DNA of 64,000 nt from contig OZ020486.1 in the NCBI GenBank assembly GCA_963971405.1, positions 8,393,419 to 8,457,418 on the forward strand, read 5' to 3'. The notes below the pieces were generated by a model. It worked only from the letters and a program-made list of their open reading frames with translations, did not search any database and was not told where the DNA came from. This document shows positions 1-10,689 of this stretch, piece after piece; within the stretch, counting starts at the first letter, position 1, and each line of letters opens with the position of its first letter. Made by a program: the position numbers and the translations under genes. Origin of the DNA: Psococerastis gibbosa (lineage: Eukaryota > Arthropoda > Insecta > Psocodea > Psocidae).

Positions 1-29
1 TCATATAAAAATCAATACTCCCGTTTCAA

Positions 30-122
30 GGCTGTAGCCAAGGGGGCTCATGGGGGTTTACCCCCCGAAATGAAATGGCTTGATACTAGATAGAATCGGA
101 TTTTGAGAGGAAAAATAAAAAC
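30..122. repeat. Left part of a small repeat split by the LINE
   Basis: This begins GGCTGTAGCCA and runs through a C-rich stretch to GAGGAAAAATAAAAAC. It matches the left part of the uninterrupted copy at 39632-39803. The matching right part lies at 3949-4022, ending TGGCTACGGCC. The LINE at 123-3948 sits between the two halves. Confidence 0.75.
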
Positions 123-135
123 TTACTACTACTTA

Positions 136-960
136 CTAGCCAACGCCCACCCTTGGCATTTCTGCCATCAGGCGCCGCGCTGACCAGTATAGATGTGCCG
201 TGTGTTCATCTCCGGTAAGTCGATCGTTTCTTTCATCATCAAGCATCGGGCAGTCCTTGAGGTGGCTGGCGGCCATAGGGGTACTCCCGCACAGGACGCA
301 GTCGGGGGACCTCAATATTCCAATTCGGTGGAGGTGGGATGCCAAAAGATCGTGCCCGGTTATTGTTCTGAAGACTGCTACTGAAGTGGGCCGTGGTAGG
401 TTCTTCTTTACGGGTTTGTTTAACAGTATGCTCCATTGTTTTCCACTTGAGGCTAGTCGCAGTCTGTCCTGGTTTGTCCTCCGTACTGATATGTCCATGA
501 GGTTTTTCACAGCCGTGAGGTGTGTTGCTTTGCTGGGCTGAGGTAGTTTTGTGCCCATCTTTGCCAAGAAGTCCGCCTTTTCATTTCCAAGTATGTCGAC
601 GTGACGCGGAATCCACTGCATCACCAACTCCCGACCTTGCTCTATGAGTTGGCTCAGTAGCTGCCTGCATTTTAATGTGGAAGTACACTCTGTGTAGCTG
701 TTTTTTGTGAGTGCTATGATAGCTGCTTGTGAGTCAACTAGCAGTATTGCCTTTCTGCAATCTGGGAACTGCAGTAACTTCTGGGCTGCGTTTTCAACGG
801 CGGCTATCTCTCCGTCGAAGTTGCTTAGTGGGGATCCTACTGCGCTGTAACCCTCGAAGAGGCGGCTGTAGTAATCAGCTCCAGTTTTTCCGTCGCCCGG
901 TATGCATGAGCCATCTGTGTAGATGTGAAGCCATTCTCTCTCTGGATAGCACCGGTGCAC
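136..960 (-). pseudogene. LINE RNase H domain
   Basis: A 274-residue open frame carries an RNase H fold. YTDGSC (about residue 14) gives the first catalytic Asp, FDGEIAAVE the Glu, LLVDSQAAI the second Asp, and IPRHVDILGNEKADFLAK the His and last Asp. A Cys/His-rich tail follows (CVLCG...SHLKDCP). In the element this should be continuous with the RT. Here it is in another frame, and the RT frame runs across the same DNA to 837, so a frameshift near 950 separates them. The open frame ends EMPRVGVG and then TAG, which is close to the 3' end of the element. Confidence 0.85.
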
Positions 961-2930
961 TGTCTCATATGCTGCTTTTCTAAGATGGTCCGGGAGAGCG
1001 ACTGTTTTTTAGTTAAATCGTGGTCGTATAGTTTCAGGCATTTTGTTGGGAGCTTATGGCTTACTGGCATTTCAGCTGGCTCTCCAATGTTGATACTGTA
1101 TCTTGTGGCTAACTCTTTCGCTCTGCAAACCGGCCCTTTTTGAGTGACTAGACGATCCGATGCTGGTTTATAGGAATTCCAGAGGGTAGGTCTGGTGCGC
1201 TTCATCCTCTCCCAGGTCTTCATTAGCGACTTGTCTCTTCTTATGTTCAAAGGTTCGATGTCTGAGTGTATCTCCATTGCTGCAATTGGGGTTGACTTTA
1301 CCGCGCCTGTGATAACGCGGAGGGCTGCGTTTTGTGCTGCATCGAGCTTGGCAAGTTGGTTTGAACTTGCCGTGCTTATAGCTTCCCCTCCATACTCGAA
1401 AACTGGCCGAACGTAGCATTTATATGTGGTGCTTAGTACGTCCTGAGTGCAGCCCCATTTTGTCCCCGTAAGTCGCTTGAGAAGTCTGGATCGATTCTTT
1501 CCCTTAGTGGCAGCCTCATTTATTTGGTCTTTCCACGTCAGTTTTGAGTCCACTGCAACTCCTAGGTATCTCGTGATGCTTTTCTCTTCTAAACGGGTGC
1601 TTTTGTAGTATAGGCGTATTTCTTTTGGTTTTGTAGATAGCGAAAACACTTGACACACTGTTTTCTCTGTACTTACTATCATTGCATTTTTGTCAGCCCA
1701 TTCAGCTATGCGGGTGAGTGCCATGTTTAGGGCCGTTTCAATACCCTTCCAGTCACTACTGGTGGCCCAGATCAGAAGATCATCGGCGTAGAGAAGAGCA
1801 TCAACACCTGCTACAGATTTAACAGCCGTAATAATATCATTAATCATGATGTTGAAGAGAGAGCAGCTGAGTACTGCTCCTTGTGGTAGACCTTCCCTCT
1901 GCACTCTGAATCTAGAAGTTGCCTCCTGAAAACGAACTCTAATTTGTCTGTGGGAAAGAAAACACTTCATCCAATTTAGTATGCGCCCTGTCAGGCCACT
2001 TGTTTTCAGCTTTTGTATCAGCATGTCCTTCCTGACTCTGTCGTAAGCTGCCTTAAAGTCTATCGAAACCGCCACAGTTGTCATTTTACGGTGAAATCCG
2101 TCCTTCACAAATTGGGAAAAGGAGATTATATGGTCCATTGTGCTTCTTCGTCTTCTGAATCCGGCTTGTGCGTCGTCCATCAGTTTGTTATCTTCCAGGT
2201 ACCTTGTCAATCTGTTTGCAACCATTCTTTCCCCAAGTTTGCAGCATATGCTTGTAAGAGCTATGGGTCTATAGCTGGCTGGGGAGTTAGGTGGTTTGCC
2301 TTTCTTTAGAAGGGGGATTATCTCTCCCTTTTTCCACATATCCGGTAGGTACTTGTTCCATGTGAGGTTGAACAGGGCAAGAACGGTGGTTTTAGCCGAA
2401 TTTCCTAGATGTAATAGAAATTCCGGGTATATGTTGTCAGGTCCTGCTGATTTCTTGGGTTTTACATCCTCTAAGGCGTAGTTTAGTTCAGCCATATTGA
2501 ATGGATGTTGGAATAACTGTTCTTCATCCTTAGTGTTGCACGTAAGAGTCTCGCTAGCTGGCAGGTTTTTCCTCAGCGTTCGGATACCGGGTATTCTACT
2601 GACTCCTGCGTAGTGTGCGCAGATTGAGTCAGCAATGTCTTTGGGGTGTGTTATTAGTTTGTTCCCTTTCTGCAGAGGTTCTATCACTTTTCCCGCACTA
2701 TCACTATTGTTCATTCTCGACAAAAAGCGGTGGGCTTTTATACCATCCTTGCGGAAGTCCAGTTTCGTTACGAACTCTTTGAATGCGTTCCTTTTACTTT
2801 GCTTGATGCCTCTATGCAGCTCTGCTTGCTTCCGCCGCAGATCAATACAGTCTCTCAGTTTTTTTGTTCTTTCAGCTATCTGTCTTGCTTCGTTCCTTTT
2901 TTCCTTTAACTTGGCTAACGTTTTATTCTA
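837..2930 (-). pseudogene. LINE reverse transcriptase
   Basis: The open frame from 2723 to 837 (628 codons) holds a LINE RT. KKSAGPDNIYPEFL comes before the palm, then SYRPIALTSICCKLGERMV, FRRRRST, SIDFKAAYDRV (motif A), GLPQGAVLSCSLFNIMIND (motif B), YADDLLIW (motif C) and RYLGVAVDSKLTW (thumb). The coding frame continues upstream of the first Met back to an in-frame TAG at 2928-2930. The last residues before 837 are out of frame with the RNase H that should follow. RT and RNase H would act on the element's own RNA during target-primed reverse transcription. Confidence 0.88.
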
Positions 2931-3031
2931 AAATGGTTTATACTGTTTTACCTGCCCACGAGGAATACTTGAGATAGCCGCTTTTAGCAAGTTTGTCCGC
3001 ACCGCTTGGTATGCTTTATCAGGGCAGTCAC

Positions 3032-3850
3032 TTATAATATCTGGAGAAAGAGTCTGTCAGTTTCTCTAGAATACTTATCCCAGTTGGCTTTCTTAAAGTT
3101 CCATCTTGGCAGCTTTCTTCTTGTGGTAGGTTTGCTCTGTAGCTGCAATGAGATAAGTAGAGCCTTACGTCCGCATCCCGCTGCGTCTTCTTCCAGGCTT
3201 ACTGTGACTCTAGTCGCTATTTCGGGATGAACTAATACTAAGTCTGGTCTGGTAGTGTGGCCTGCGTATGAGAGGAAAGTCGGCGGGGTGTTTATAATTT
3301 GTAGCATGTTGTCGTCCATGAAATTTTCTACTATACCCCCAATGGTAGATGTTGCATTGTAACCCCATCTCTTTTAAGGCGCATTGAAATCGCCCACTAC
3401 AATGAGGTGTCTTTCACTCGTATCGATTAAATCAAGGTCTGGTTTGTTGCCTGGTGGATTATATAGCCCTACAATCGTGTGTTTCTTTTTCCTTTTCCAA
3501 ATATCGACTTTTATGGCTTCGATCGTGTCATTTGCCGCCATCTCGTGTAGGATTTTACTCTTTGTTACGCTTCCGTCTTTTATACCGTACAGTATTCCTG
3601 ATGCAACTTGTCTAGCTCGTTTGAGGGCCTTGACATCGAACCCAGTAGCTTGGTATAATTCCGGCTTGTCTGTGGAAGCACCGGCTTCAACAATTATAAA
3701 AACATCCGCATCCACTTTTACAAGTGTTTGTCTGAATTGTAGGAACTTCTCTAGGTTTAAGCCACCTGCGTTCCAAAATAGGACTCGAAGGTCCTCATCG
3801 CGGTCCTGAAAAGGACCTTTTGGTGTTTGAGCGGGAACACCGGCCGTCAT
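3032..3850 (-). pseudogene. LINE APE-like endonuclease, split by a stop
   Basis: Two open stretches in one frame (3850-3374 and 3319-3032) encode an exonuclease/endonuclease/phosphatase-type domain. LRVLFWNAGGL gives the catalytic Asn strand, DVFIIVEAG the Glu strand, TIVGLYNPPG the next strand, and VVGDFNAP the Asp/Asn motif. A TAA at 3374-3376 follows directly. After it the frame resumes with KRWG and further on HTTRPDLVLV. The nonsense codon and the downstream frame change to the RT show that this copy is inactive. Confidence 0.8.
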
Positions 3851-3948
3851 CTGGTCAGCTTGGTGAATCGGCGTAATCCCGTTGATCGTTTAGTTATTGC
3901 AGGCAGGGGGCACCACGTGCAGGCGATCAACATCACCCCCCCCCCCCC

Positions 3949-4022
3949 AAAAATTAAAACTACTATGTAATATCCAATGAAATTCCCCCCCCCTCCTCCC
4001 CCGAAAAAAACCTGGCTACGGC
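3949..4022. repeat. Right part of the repeat split by the LINE
   Basis: Starting with the right-hand target-site duplication, this continues as in the intact copy at 39632-39803 (TATCCAATGAAATT, a C-rich run, then TGGCTACGGCC). The two ends of the repeat are complementary (GTAGCCA/TGGCTAC). Confidence 0.7.
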
Positions 4023-4324
4023 CTCGTCCCGTTTGCACTATAAATTATTTGCAAAGGGGAACCCACCTTCACTTGCACAGTCAATTTTTATGGGTAGTTT
4101 TTTTTTTAAATATTATACTAGCCAATAGCAGGCCGAGGTACCGCACAAGCTTGTGGTCACGCCTACATCGTGACTACCTATACATCTCTTATTATATTAT
4201 TACATTTCTACTTCGACGAACGCCTCTAGCATATGCAACAATGAACCATTTAATTTCTGTTAACTAAAAATTAGTAATTTTAATTTTTAAATATAATATT
4301 ATTCACATAAATATACAATACAAT

Positions 4325-4465
4325 GAATTCAATGAATGAATCCGAGTAACTTCTTCAGCCGCCTCTGTAGGTAATGCCTGTGTTAAGTTACGACAGGTTT
4401 CAGAGTTTCAGGTTTTAGCGACTTGCACAAGTACTAACAAGCTACCACTACGCCAACGAAGGCCA
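4325..4465 (-). repeat. SINE-like repeat, family S3
   Basis: A repeat of about 130 bases read on the - strand, recognised by a 'gaagag...cagaggcggctgaagag' core and by GTCGTAACTCAACAC. Other copies lie near 24590-24735, 34232-34375, 38998-39110, 42345-42445 and 61313-61455. Its head, of the type GGCCTTCGATGGCGTAGTGG, resembles a tRNA box A, so a tRNA-related SINE is likely but not proven. Confidence 0.6.
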
Positions 4466-4504
4466 TACATCTACATTCATTGGAGATAATATACATATAA
4501 TATG

Positions 4505-4756
4505 CAGGGTGGTCCAGACCATTCGTCCACCTACTTTTTCATCTTTTTTACATCCAATGATGTACAATTTGACATACCTTTATATTTGATAATTCCAAGA
4601 AACAGCATATGGACCCCCAGAAACCCCACTTCCAGGTCTCCAAAAAATTCCAAACTAATTTCCAGAAATGCATCAACCCCCACTTTGTAATGATTAAAAA
4701 AAATTCACACCTCTGACGTCATTCGTTCTCGAGAAAAAGTAGGTGGACCACTCTGT
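4505..4756. repeat. Foldback element with GGTGGTCC ends
   Basis: The left end (AGGGTGGTCC...CCACCTACTTTTTC) and right end (GAGAAAAAGTAGGTGGACC...) form an inverted repeat around about 200 bases of non-coding sequence. There are no coding signs. The ends resemble other ACAGGGTGTCC-type starts near 41098, 41238 and 54597. Confidence 0.55.
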
Positions 4757-5319
4757 ATATAGGCCAATATATATGTAATGCCTCTTTTATCGAAGATTGG
4801 CGATCATAATGGCAATTGTAAACACGTAGATACCGCACTTCGGACTCTCCAAAAGAAACTCGAGTATGTCGAGTATCGAATGTACTTATTCATGAATGTA
4901 CTAGGGAATTGTAATGCAGTTGTTTCCCGTTGGCTTCTGCATTCTTGTGCCGTTGACTCTTCATTGAGTTCCTCCGCCTTCGGGGCCCGACCCCAGGACA
5001 AAAGAGTGGCATAGTAGGGGTTGCTTATTTAGTGGCGGTAACTATTTGCCCCGTCACATGGTCATCCTAGGGCCACTGTGGCTTTTTCTATACTAGCCTG
5101 CACCACCAGACTTGCCACCACACCTTCCGATTATGCCACTGCTTGGTTGGGGACTGCTTACTGCCAACATATCTCGTGGCCTTTTCGCTATCCACCAATT
5201 GCGACCCCGCTGGTAGCCTGCAGCTCCGCCCTAACCTAACAAAATTATTGGTAGGTAATGTGTGTTATTTTTATTAATTTATTAGAATACTTTTTCAGGC
5301 TCGTTTTGGTTGGTTTCAG
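4757..5319. other. No gene seen
   Basis: Non-coding sequence before the GrA exon. Short open frames here have no recognisable content. I found no earlier exon of GrA in it. The last bases (5290-5319) are pyrimidine-rich and serve as the acceptor region of the GrA terminal exon. Confidence 0.5.
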
Positions 5320-5439
5320 ATGGGTGGAACTATTGCAACGTATGTTGTCATCTTAGTGCAGTTCCAAAATACTGACTCTCCTAATATGAATGCGACAGCA
5401 ATCGTGGCAGAAATGATAGGAGAACTGCAACACTCGTAA
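5320..5439 (+). CDS. GrA: terminal exon of a gustatory receptor (partial gene)
   Basis: After a TGGTTTCAG acceptor the exon reads MGGTIATYVVILVQFQ, then a 23-residue polar tail, and ends TAA at 5437-5439. This is the exon encoding the seventh transmembrane segment of insect Grs. It keeps the family signature TYhhhhhQF as TYVVILVQF. It aligns directly with the last exons at 18922, 29196 and 38822. No matching earlier exons are visible between the window start and this exon; that interval is mostly the LINE and other repeats. They may lie to the left of the window, pushed away by insertions, or be lost. The phase-0 start at 5320 is chosen because every other last exon starts at this residue. 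An alternative in-frame acceptor at 5297-5298 would add seven residues. Confidence 0.75.
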   Translation: MGGTIATYVVILVQFQNTDSPNMNATAIVAEMIGELQHS

Positions 5440-5510
5440 CGAAAAGATAATTTGTAGGTGTACAAGTATGATTCAGTAAAAACAAATCCCGCATATTGAG
5501 TACCAGCAGG

Positions 5511-5693
5511 CTGATCATGGCGATTATAATACCGGTATTAAAACTATAATTATACTAAATTAAAATCCCCTGGTATTAAAAATGTAAGCAAGATAATTTT
5601 ATAATGGAAAGTACTATTCAAAATTTGTTTGTTTACATATTTTTTAATACCAGGGGATTAAATAAATACCGGTATTATAATCGCCATGATCAG
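5511..5693. repeat. Palindromic MITE, family M2
   Basis: The ends CTGATCATGGCGATTATAAT and ATTATAATCGCCATGATCAG are perfect inverted repeats of about 28 bases around an AT-rich core with TTACA...TGTAA. Related copies or halves lie near 12437-12600, 15664-15822, 20255-20447, 33566-33660, 40515-40795 and 42048-42130. It is non-coding and its transposase family is not known. Confidence 0.75.
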
Positions 5694-6611
5694 GCTATTA
5701 AAACGCTAGGTACCGCAATTGCATTCACACACTGCTATAGTCTGCCCCCCTCCCTAAGGTCGCATTAGGTAATTTAGTAGACTACTTACTGTACTGTGCA
5801 TACCTTGATTTCTGATAAGTGGTTAAGCTTATAATAACAAATAAACATAAAATGCAATGGAAACGCGTTGTTTATTTATTTACTTTCTTATTTCGTTTTA
5901 TGTTTTCCCTGACGTTTTCCCTTCTGTCAGCATTGGTATGGTATGTGTGTGCCCCTATTAGTAGAATATTTCTGCAATTCTGCCCCTTTTATTGGTATTA
6001 TCTTAATTAGAAAGGCCCATAGGGGTAGTTAATTCTATGTAGCCTAGATCATGCGGCATACAGTATTGTATGCCTAATCCTAGGGGAGGTTTTTACCACC
6101 CTTTCGTGCTTATAATAATGATAACTCATGCACGCACTTGGAAAGTACATAATAAATGTAGCTATTCCTCGAAGTAACTGTAGGGCAATGCCATATGATT
6201 ATGATGTTAATTAGTAATTGTAATTACTATAGTAAAACCATTGGAATAATGAAATAGAAATTTTCGTGTCTGGTATAATGTATCCATAGTCTGATACTGT
6301 ACAATCATAATACAGCAGATGGATTAGTAGTACCTAGTAAATTTTGGCAAAGTCCCAGGCTGAAGGATTAACTATAACTTGTTAAACAGTACAATAAATG
6401 GATACCTACTATAAACGCTAATATAAAATTTGGAATGTTGATAGGCTACAATGATAACAGACTACATTTTAATACTTTAACGAAGATCTGTTTTCATCCA
6501 TTGAGGAGTCAAACACTAACTAATAAACAAATTTTGTAAAATAAAGTCCGACAAGTATTTTGCATTGTAAAATTTGTGCAATATTCAAATGAGCCACAAA
6601 AGAAAAAAGTT
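5694..6611. other. Intergenic AT-rich DNA, no gene seen
   Basis: Between GrA and GrB. A short open frame near 5819-6010 is low-complexity and hydrophobic by composition only. No clear splice acceptor with a pyrimidine tract is visible directly before the GrB ATG, unlike in the other Gr genes. Confidence 0.4.
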
Positions 6612-7384
6612 ATGAACATCGCACTCCTGCCCAAGAAATTTTCAGCAAAAGAAGAGGTCAAAAAGGCAATGAAACCCACACTAATGTTGTCTTTTCTACT
6701 AGGAATTTGTCCCTTTGCCTACAAAGGAAATAAATTTGAAATTTCCTCAATTCGGGTGTTCTTCAGTCTCGTCTATTTATGCTCCCTTTCGATAGTCAGA
6801 ATTGTCTTTGAAGATTTTAGGAAATGAAAGTTTCATTTTTACGTTTACAGTGCTCAAAACATCATATGCGCCTTAGCAATACTGTTGTCATCCATAACTT
6901 TATCAATTCACAGCGGAAAAATTGTCAAGGTTTTGAATGGAATTTTGAAAATAGCAATTTTTATAGAATCTCGCTCGTTACGGAGGATAATTTGGTTCCA
7001 AATTGTCGCTACAATACCAGTTGTTATGGGATGGCTTTTGGTTGTTGGCATGTTTGCTATTTATGGAGACATAAATTATAAAATGGCAATAATCCGGTCG
7101 GTATTAGACATTTATTTCTTTTTAATAAATTGGGGAGTTAGACTGCAATTCTTAGGGATAGTTTACATTCTCGCAAGGACGATCAAGTCCATAAACTTGT
7201 TTATATCGTCATTAAAAGCCAACAAAACTCTACAAGGTTCGTCAACTTCTCTTAGCTCTCCTATGAGTGTATGGATTTCTTCGTATCAATCAGTAGCGAC
7301 TTTGAATGAATGTATCAAGTTGTATGAAGACAACGGCCTTACCATGTTGATTCCATTAGAGCAGAGCATGTTTCAAACTGCGGC

Positions 7385-7605
7385 AACTTGGTAGTGTGCA
7401 CAGCGTTGGCAGGGGAACCTGGCGGGACATGATAACGCGCTTAGGCAGTGTAAGTCGAGTCCTGGTCACCTCCGATTTCATCGTGTGACTTTACCATGTT
7501 CCCCAAGTGGTTCGGAATCCACTATAATCAGGAGGTCCACCCTGTTAGTCAACTCCCCTTTCCCCGAGGTGAAAGAGTCTGCCCTTAGGGTGCCTTACTT
7601 GGTGG
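7385..7605 (-). repeat. SINE-like repeat inside GrB exon 1, family S4
   Basis: The stretch GGTGAAAGAGTCTGCCC near 7570 is the reverse complement of sequence at 24365-24400, and a partial copy lies at 11600-11660. It starts where GrB homology stops, so it is an insertion into the exon. Confidence 0.5.
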
Positions 7606-7606
7606 C

Positions 7607-8007
7607 TTAGGCGGGGTTTCCACCGACCGGCTAGGACTAAATACAAATACGGTGACGTGGTAGCAGACATTCAAGACTTAGGCGGGGTTTCCACTGACCT
7701 CGCATTGCAGGATGCAAATGACATTGACGGAAATGTTTGTTTTCCTCTATGCCTTAGTTAAAATTGATCAATGATCATAGAGTAAAATTACAAACAAACT
7801 AACTGAAATTAAAAAATGGCGTCATGGGATATGTTAATTACAAACATTTTAATAGATTTCTATAAAAAGAAAAACAAACATTTCCGTCAATGTTATTTGC
7901 ATTCTGCAATGCGAGCTCGGTGGAAGCCCCGTCTAAGTCTTGAATGCCTGCTACCACGTCACCGTATTTGTATTTAGCCCTAGCCAGTCGGTGGAACAAG
8001 CGCCTTA
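7607..8007. repeat. MITE, family M1 (long terminal inverted repeats), in GrB exon 1
   Basis: The outer ends TTAGGCGGGG and CAAGCGCCTTAG enclose inverted arms of about 100 bases, containing ACCGGCTAGG, GACGTGGTAGCAGACATTC and CTCGCATTGCAG. The core contains AATGGCGTCATGGGATATG. Related copies are at 29576-29958, 32714-33074 and 36512-36895. It is non-coding. Confidence 0.8.
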
Positions 8008-8145
8008 GTAACATTTTTGAACTGTGGCAGTATGTGAAATGTATACAAGCGAGGTAAGCATAACAAATTTTACGTTCTATATTATGATGTTGGCACTAAG
8101 ATGTAATTAATCAACTAATTATCCTGGAAAATAGAGGATATTGAA

Positions 8146-8600
8146 AAAACTATACTTGGCGGGATTCGAACTGACGATCTACGCCTAACCGGGGCGTCGT
8201 CGTAACCGCTGGATCACAAGCCCCGACAAGTGCAGTCCCTCTAAGCCCTCTACTTACTGTATATATGAAGGGGCTGTTTACAAACATGGCCAACTCCAAG
8301 TTTTAGAATTTTTCAGGAGAGCAGATTTTCTGTTGAAAATTGCATTAAGTTTATAGCTAACCCCAGACTTCTCAGCGCTTCTGTGCACAATCTGGCTGCT
8401 TTTGTCACTTTATTTTACAACGCGCAGGTGGACATTAAAATTTTCTGCTAGGTCGGATCAAAACACAATTTTGTGAAAACATGGAGTTGGCCACGTTTGT
8501 AACCAAGCTCCTCATATGCTCTTATTGACAAGATTCGTATTTTTAGACATATAAACGTATAGCCCAGCTACACTACCTATTAGCAAACTGCTATTGTCTG
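8146..8600 (-). repeat. tRNA-derived SINE (family S1) interrupted by a MITE
   Basis: On the - strand the head reads as a tRNA-like unit: CTTGTGATCCAGCGG (box A), an anticodon-arm-like ACGCC/GGCGT stem, and GTTCGAATCCC (box B). The tail (TCTTATTGACAAGATTCG, about 8520-8540) matches the uninterrupted copy at 30118-30250. A 243-base MITE (8271-8513) sits between head and tail. Confidence 0.65.
8271..8513. repeat. MITE, family M3
   Basis: The ends GGGCTGTTTACAAACATGG and GTTTGTAACCAAGCTCCTC are imperfect inverted repeats. The whole element recurs in opposite orientation at 28230-28475. It is non-coding and inserted in a SINE. Confidence 0.75.
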
Positions 8601-9270
8601 TTTTCTATTCTACACTTTTATGGAAATGGGGGGGGGGGCGCCAAATTATACACCACCACTCCTTCGTAAACCTATCGTTACGCCACTGGAGGGGGGTCCT
8701 ATATAGGGCCTTAAATTACACGGGTTTTATTTCTTCCATTCCTCATATGCTAAACATACTGGCATAGATTATAGAGTGAGAAGTCTCATGATATTAAGAT
8801 TTGATTTAATATTGTAGAATGTAGAAACAATCCTCTTTCTGACTATTGTAGGCTATTTATATAGGGGAAAATTACACATCCGGCAGCATACCGTAATATT
8901 GTAATATTGTATGGGTAATTAATATGTAGACAACGTGCGGTAGAGCGTAAAGCTAAAGACTATATCGTATTATAACAATTTACATACCATAATATTGCAT
9001 TTAATTTAGTTGATAATTTCATTAAGGAATAAATTTGGGGTACCTACCTACTTATTAAATGTCCCCTAGAAATTCTTGCTAATAATCATTGAGACTGGAA
9101 TCTGATTTCTATTAAATTTATTTATATATTTAAATATAATGTTTATTTCATTAGTATTAGTTTTAATTTTATTTGATATTTTATTTTGCTTCCAGAAAAG
9201 GAACATTAATCTGATAATCCATCCAGTTATGAGAGAACTGAAGGAAAATCATTCAAATATATATGAGGAG

Positions 9271-10056
9271 GTATGTACTGTATATAATAGGTATACCTAT
9301 GCCCACAAAATTCTTTAAACACCAAATATCCTCTTTCATATTCAAATAGTATAATTTTACTATTGTAGCCTATAACAAAATAATGTCATGAAGGGCTATG
9401 TACGTGGGCCATTGCCACTCATAGTTACATGCCCCCAATGCCAACGACCCCATAGCTTTCTCGTGAATAACATGTTTCCGTATGAATTTTTGGTTACTGG
9501 CAAACTTCATGTCGATTGACACCGGCTACAAGTTGTAATTTTTATTAAATTATTTTCAAAATTTGGAGTCCCTAATAATGCAAATTATTTTCCGCCTTAG
9601 GCCCCTGCGTACGTATATTGTGCACCATGGGTTATACGTGTCTGTTACCATCAACACAATGTAACAGGCGTCAGCATGAAATCACACCGATACGAGGGGT
9701 ACTGCTGCAGTAGCATATACTACAGACGATATAATATAATTTAGAGAACGGCAACATTTCAGACTGTAATACAAAATTTATGATGATGAAGTTGGTAGCC
9801 CATTTAGAGGGAGTTGAAAGCAGCTACGAGTAAAAGGAGAATTTTCTATTCCTAAATAAAATTATTTATGATCCATGCGGAAGAGGGGGTTTTACCTCAT
9901 TAAGCTCCAAATTTTTTAGTCATAATGTTAATTTACCTTACACTCCTTATTTTTTTTCTTATTACTCATTTCATTTTTAGGATCTAGCTAGGCTATGTAT
10001 ACATTTTTCGAGGCGTTAATAAGAGCATATATTCACAATAGGCCGAAGACTATGTA
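9271..10056. other. GrB intron 2, first part; no gene seen
   Basis: Non-coding, AT-rich sequence after the exon 2 donor. No coding similarity recognised. Confidence 0.4.
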
Positions 10057-10476
10057 CAGCAGAAGTCCGATAATCCGGCACGTTCGGGACCGGCTCGGTG
10101 CCGGACTACCAAAAATTCCGGTCTATCGGGCCACAATTAGGTTAATAATTAAACTACAAATACAGTATGCAAATACATACAGCAAAGTTTATTTTACATT
10201 TCATATAATACAAGTACACGTACTGTAAAACATATCGCATATTTCACTTAGATTTAAACAAGTCACGAACGTCTTTGTTTTCTTGACTTTTTGCGTTTAG
10301 TTTAAAATTTATTTCTAATGATATAGAAATCAATCATTTCTGAAATCATTTCTGAAGCACTGTAGCTAGTACCAGTCTCAGCAAAAGAGATGGCTGACTA
10401 TCGGGCATTCCGGACTGTTGGATTCCGGACTGTTGGATTCCGGACTGTTGGATTCCGGACTAATGGACTTCTACTG
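10057..10476. repeat. Tc1/mariner-pogo-like MITE
   Basis: The ends CAGCAGAAGTCCGATAATCC and GGACTAATGGACTTCTACTG are inverted repeats bounded by TA on both sides (10055-10056, 10477-10478). CAGTAGAAGTCC-type ends with a TA target are characteristic of pogo/Tigger elements. Near the right end a 15-base unit GGACTGTTGGATTCC is repeated three times. There is no transposase. Confidence 0.7.
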
Positions 10477-10689
10477 TACCTTACAATAGGGCATGCATAC
10501 TTACCTTAACAACAATTAAATTGTTCGACATATAGTATTATTTGAAAGGTAACCCGTACGAATGAACTCGCTGCATACTTTCCTATTTATACATTAATGT
10601 ATAGATACTAAGATAGGTGGTATGGGCAGTTCTGTGGTAAAAAATTGCCCCAGGGTTGATGTTTGGTTGCCTCAACTTTCCCTATCCCC

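Larger units (their letters stand above)
123..3948 (-). mobile_element. Non-LTR retrotransposon (LINE) with APE-type endonuclease, RT and RNase H; dead copy
   Basis: Read on the - strand, the order is endonuclease (3850 to about 3032), reverse transcriptase (about 2930 to 960) and RNase H (960 to 136). That order is typical of I/R1-group LINEs. No ORF1 is visible, so the copy looks 5'-truncated. It is flanked by AAAAATAAAAAC (111-122) and AAAAATTAAAAC (3949-3960), a 12-base target-site duplication with one mismatch. The - strand 3' end after the RNase H stop is rich in AGTAGTAAGT. The copy is dead. In-frame stops are visible at 3374-3376 (TAA, directly after GDFNAP) and 2928-2930 (TAG), and frame changes occur near 3040 and near 950. 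Clade assignment (I versus R1/LOA) is tentative. Confidence 0.9.

Noticed and set aside
3847..4038. Gly-rich small protein on the - strand
   Set aside because: It comes from C-homopolymer runs at the edge of a repeat.
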